64,000 nucleotides of DNA from Paralichthys olivaceus (taxonomy: Eukaryota > Chordata > Actinopteri > Pleuronectiformes > Paralichthyidae): assembly GCF_024713975.1 (NCBI RefSeq), contig NC_091113.1:11792501-11856500 (forward strand). Direction: 5' to 3'. A program made the position numbers and the translations under genes. Each line of letters opens with the position of its first letter. Within the stretch, counting starts at the first letter, position 1. Below, one piece after another: positions 61,601-64,000 of the stretch. The notes under the pieces are model-generated. The model was not told the origin of the DNA and made no database searches. It saw nothing but the letters and a program-made list of their open reading frames with translations.

Positions 61601-63050
61601 ACAGGAGGGAGTGATTACTCACACTGTGCCGTCCCTCCTTTATCTCAGCACACTGATTTACAAAGTTAAAGCTTGTCAGTAGTGCAAGGCAACAACAATG
61701 TGCAACACACTTCATTTGGGAGGAACTATGTGGCATAAAGAGAAACGAGTCAAGCGAAGCCATGTCAATACTGACAAGTTCAACTTTTAAGTCTTCTATT
61801 CTCTCTTCACTGAACGATAAAATTTGGTTTGACCCTTTCAGTCTTTGTTGTTACTCCTACTAGGAGTATATTCCTTAATTTAGTTTTGCTTTTCTATACT
61901 TGACTTGATTAATAGGTCACATGACTAATCAATGAACCGACAATATCAAATCAGAAAACCAGAATCACCCTCAAACAACATCGAGATGGTAGACAAGAGA
62001 ACAGTTCAATCTTTACCTTTATTTATTTAAATTCAATTTTATTGTATCATTTAATACTTGCATCTTAATTTACTGCAGTTTGCTGAGTTATAATGATCCT
62101 ATTATATGATGTGCAAAAACACCTTTGATGGTTTCACTCACTTTTAATCTGACATCTCGTCCCTGTGTGAAAATATATGAAGACACTTGGAAGTATATAG
62201 TATATATATCTGTCCTCACTGACGTGATCCCTGTACATAATATTACACCACAACTAGAATGAAAAAACCTGAAATTTCAGTCCCCTGTGACACTTCCTCC
62301 TTCGTGTTGCCAAGTGAATATTATGAGAACTCCCTTGGCCACCCCATCACATCAGTTGCACACTCGTCCTACTCTTCTCACAAGCATCAGCACATGGACA
62401 TGTAGCAGCGGCTTGCTTGAAAAGCCATGCCAAGTGCACACCGTGCTTTGAAGGCAAAAGGAAGGTTGGAGTTTTGTTTCAGTCTCACCTCGTTCTCTCT
62501 GATCGTGTATTTGGAAGAGTGCTTTCCCTGGCTTTTCCTCCTCAGCTTCTTCAGGTCTGTCTGAGAGCGCTCCAGAGTGTCCTGCTTCAGCTTGTGCTCT
62601 GACTGGTAACGCTTGAAGGTGGCCTACGTGACACATTTGACAAGAGACGTTTTAGAAAAAGGAAAAGGAAGATCGATCAATCGAATCTGTATTTGTATAG
62701 AGCCAGGGCACACCCTGGACAGGTCGCCAGTGTAGCAGAGGGCCGACACACCAAGACAATTTCATTCTCAATCAATTTAGAGTCTTCAATTCACTTACGC
62801 TGCATGTCTGTCGGAGGGAGCCAGAGTACCCTGAATCAGGATTCAAACTAGGAACCTTCTTCCTGTGAGGCTAGTGCTAGTCACTGCTCCATGAAATGTT
62901 TGTATAAAAACTGTCATAAGTAGAGGGAGGATGGGTTGCACTGAAGAATACAGGTCTGCAGTTCATGGTGACACTTACATTCATGTATTTCACATCCATC
63001 TCTGTTTTCTTCTCCAGCTCGACGATTATCTCATTGTGAAACCTCTTGAA
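53551..63050 (-). CDS. baiap2l1: BAIAP2-like 1 / IRTKS (3' ten coding exons; 5' end outside window)
   Basis: IRTKS is an I-BAR adaptor that bends membrane and couples Rac and actin regulators at protrusions. Coding exons seen: 63050-62979, 62623-62489, 60864-60712, 60599-60456, 59991-59868, 59514-59301, 57456-57397, 57293-57158, 53781-53741, 53623-53551; total 1152 nt, 383 residues plus stop. The first exons (about 90 residues in the human protein) lie beyond position 64000. Visible order: the rest of the IMD/I-BAR helices ([52 protein letters not shown]), a Pro-rich linker, an SH3 domain ([39 protein letters not shown]), IPPPDY, and the WH2-like end [20 protein letters not shown] then I. The last two exons are separated from the others by a 3.4-kb intron. 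The short 41-nt exon ([14 protein letters not shown]) is supported by phase and family match. Confidence 0.94.
54525..54745 (+). repeat. Dispersed repeat (same family as 5776-6245)
   Basis: Shares 'ccatgaaacttagtgga(a)gg', 'gatccgagga' and 'gtggatttaaatgtg(a)tttca(g)' with the other copies. Intronic in baiap2l1. Confidence 0.55.
55789..56130 (-). mobile_element. TTAA-flanked MITE, copy D
   Basis: Reverse-oriented, 342-bp copy. Left flank TTAA (55785-55788), right flank TCAA (56131-56134), probably a mutated TTAA. Terminal repeats AGGTACAGTGTGTAGAATTC...GCACACTGGACCT. The longest copy, so it may best preserve the internal region. It lies in the large 3' intron of baiap2l1. Confidence 0.75.
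58361..58531. repeat. Imperfect inverted repeat (hairpin) in a baiap2l1 intron
   Basis: Left arm 58361-58420 and right arm 58471-58531 are reverse complements over about 60 bases (roughly 88-90 percent by eye, with one small length difference in an A/T run), separated by a 50-bp AT-rich spacer. Shared blocks include 'ccaatgaggg', 'tccatgtgcaaaaacaaat' and 'tgcacaag'. The arms share no sequence with the MITE family. Transcribed as part of the baiap2l1 pre-mRNA it would form a long stem-loop. Confidence 0.8.
58579..58620. repeat. (GA)n microsatellite
   Basis: About 40 bp of GA, 50 bp right of the hairpin repeat. Confidence 0.95.
59045..59190 (-). repeat. Dispersed repeat (same family as 5776-6245), reverse
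   Basis: 'ccttatgaaaccacatttaaattca(g)tagatcca' is the reverse complement of the motif in the 5776-6245 and 54525-54745 copies. A further forward fragment lies at 59690-59810. Confidence 0.5.
60918..61070. repeat. Dispersed repeat, partner of 12184-12345
   Basis: About 150 bp similar to the copy in the beta-parvalbumin intron; non-coding. Confidence 0.5.
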
Positions 63051-64000
63051 CTGCAGAGAGAAAACACACACACACATATATATGTTGCACCTTGCATCAT
63101 CGAGCATACACGCTGCCCTAAACCCAATGTGCAGTTCTGTCATGTGCCCTGTTATGATAAGAGAGGAGAGACCTGGTGGAACGTATAATTGTTTGTTGGG
63201 AGAGGATGAGATTCCAGCAGCAGTGAAGACTTATCAGCCAGTTAAGGTTAAAGATTTACATTTCCCTCTCACAGATAAATTACACTCTGCCCGGGACTTT
63301 TCAGAAGGAAAGCTAAGAAAGAGGGAGCTAAAAGACTTTATCTGCATGTTTCAAAGTTTTCTTGAGTGGTGAGTTTCAGTTTTAGCCACGTTTGACTTAA
63401 ATTTAGTACATTTCATTCACAAATATCTGAAGCATTTCACCCTGAGGCAGCAGTTGTCAGGAATGACTCTGTTGCTAATCCACTCTCGTCAAACTTTCTT
63501 TAACATGTCGTCACGACAATTTCAACCTCGCAAAAATGAAGGGAATGAAAAAGGTTGTGGAGGTTACATGTCTGCGGAGGATAGAGTGTAACAAACGGCC
63601 AATCTATGTCTATTTTGCAAAGATAAGCAGAGCACTGATGGTCACAGAGTATGTTGAGGAATGACAATCAGTCACCAGAGGCCCAACAGGCGAGCTGTCA
63701 AATTCACTTTGTGACCTATTTGCTCTTTTTATCCTTCAGGTCTATTTTCATGCTTTTATTTTTCTGATTAGGAGCACAGATGAAGGGAGAGCAAGTTGGT
63801 CCAAAACCTACAATCCTTAAGTCCATCTCTCAATATTATCCCCTCAGCCTTAGACACATTTACATGGACCTGATTAAAATATATTAACAGCATTGTCTCT
63901 ACTGAAGATGCTAATTCTTTAAAAACATAAATAAGCCAATAGTTTAATTTTCTAAAAAAGGTTAAATCATTTTCCAAAGCAACGGGGGATTAGTTTATAT
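63051..64000. other. baiap2l1: Upstream intron of baiap2l1; no exon seen
   Basis: No match to the missing N-terminal I-BAR exons was found on the - strand, so this is treated as intron running off the window edge. A 69-codon - strand open frame near 63768-63977 has no recognised domain. Confidence 0.5.

Noticed and set aside
63768-63977. 69-codon - strand frame as missing baiap2l1 N-terminal exon
   Set aside because: No similarity to the I-BAR N-terminus and no fitting splice phase.

Overview
The window is nuclear DNA from a ray-finned fish, most likely a teleost. Genes are multi-exon with short GT-AG introns. There are many (CA)n/(GT)n microsatellites, worn LINE pieces and a small DNA-transposon family. 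All the recognisable proteins are vertebrate ones. No bacterial, viral or CRISPR signal was seen. Gene models were assembled by hand from splice sites and reading frame. The six complete coding sets (SUN, three parvalbumins, bhlha15, tecpr1), the partial baiap2l1 set and the 3' part of the lmtk2-like model all sum to whole codons.

Layout. (1) 1.1-5.0 kb, + strand: a 497-codon SUN-domain nuclear-envelope protein in 13 exons, with a tandemly duplicated coiled-coil exon. (2) 5.3-18.2 kb, - strand: an array of three complete parvalbumin genes (oncomodulin-like, beta-type, and a divergent third one), each with the classical 61/133/110/26-29 nt coding exons. (3) 18.3-30 kb: no supported gene; dispersed repeats, an L2-like LINE relic and an unexplained signal-peptide-like ORF. 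(4) 30.1-32.1 kb, + strand: three spliced exons encoding the C-terminal tail of a lemur tail kinase (lmtk2-like), including a PP1-docking-type motif. I could find no kinase domain in the window. (5) 33.9-36 kb: an L1-like reverse-transcriptase relic and two adjacent TTAA-flanked MITEs. (6) 36.5-39.2 kb, + strand: bhlha15 (Mist1), with its coding part in one exon. (7) 40.9-49.2 kb, - strand: complete tecpr1, 23 coding exons, 1217 residues, GC-rich promoter at about 50.5-50.8 kb. (8) 51.5-63.1 kb, - strand: baiap2l1 (IRTKS), 3' ten coding exons; its first exons lie beyond the right edge.

The order lmtk2-bhlha15-tecpr1-baiap2l1 matches human 7q21.3 as I know it, so this is an ancient conserved block. 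The parvalbumin/oncomodulin array and the SUN gene are its left neighbours here. The genes do not form one pathway: LINC-complex tethering, calcium buffering, secretory-cell differentiation, autophagosome-lysosome work and actin protrusion are separate jobs.

The most notable observations are the apparently kinase-less lmtk2 tail with an intact spliced reading frame, the exon duplication in the SUN gene, a 60-bp-arm hairpin in a baiap2l1 intron, two places where convergent genes place opposed poly(A) signals within tens of bases, and (TG)n tracts beside parvalbumin splice sites.
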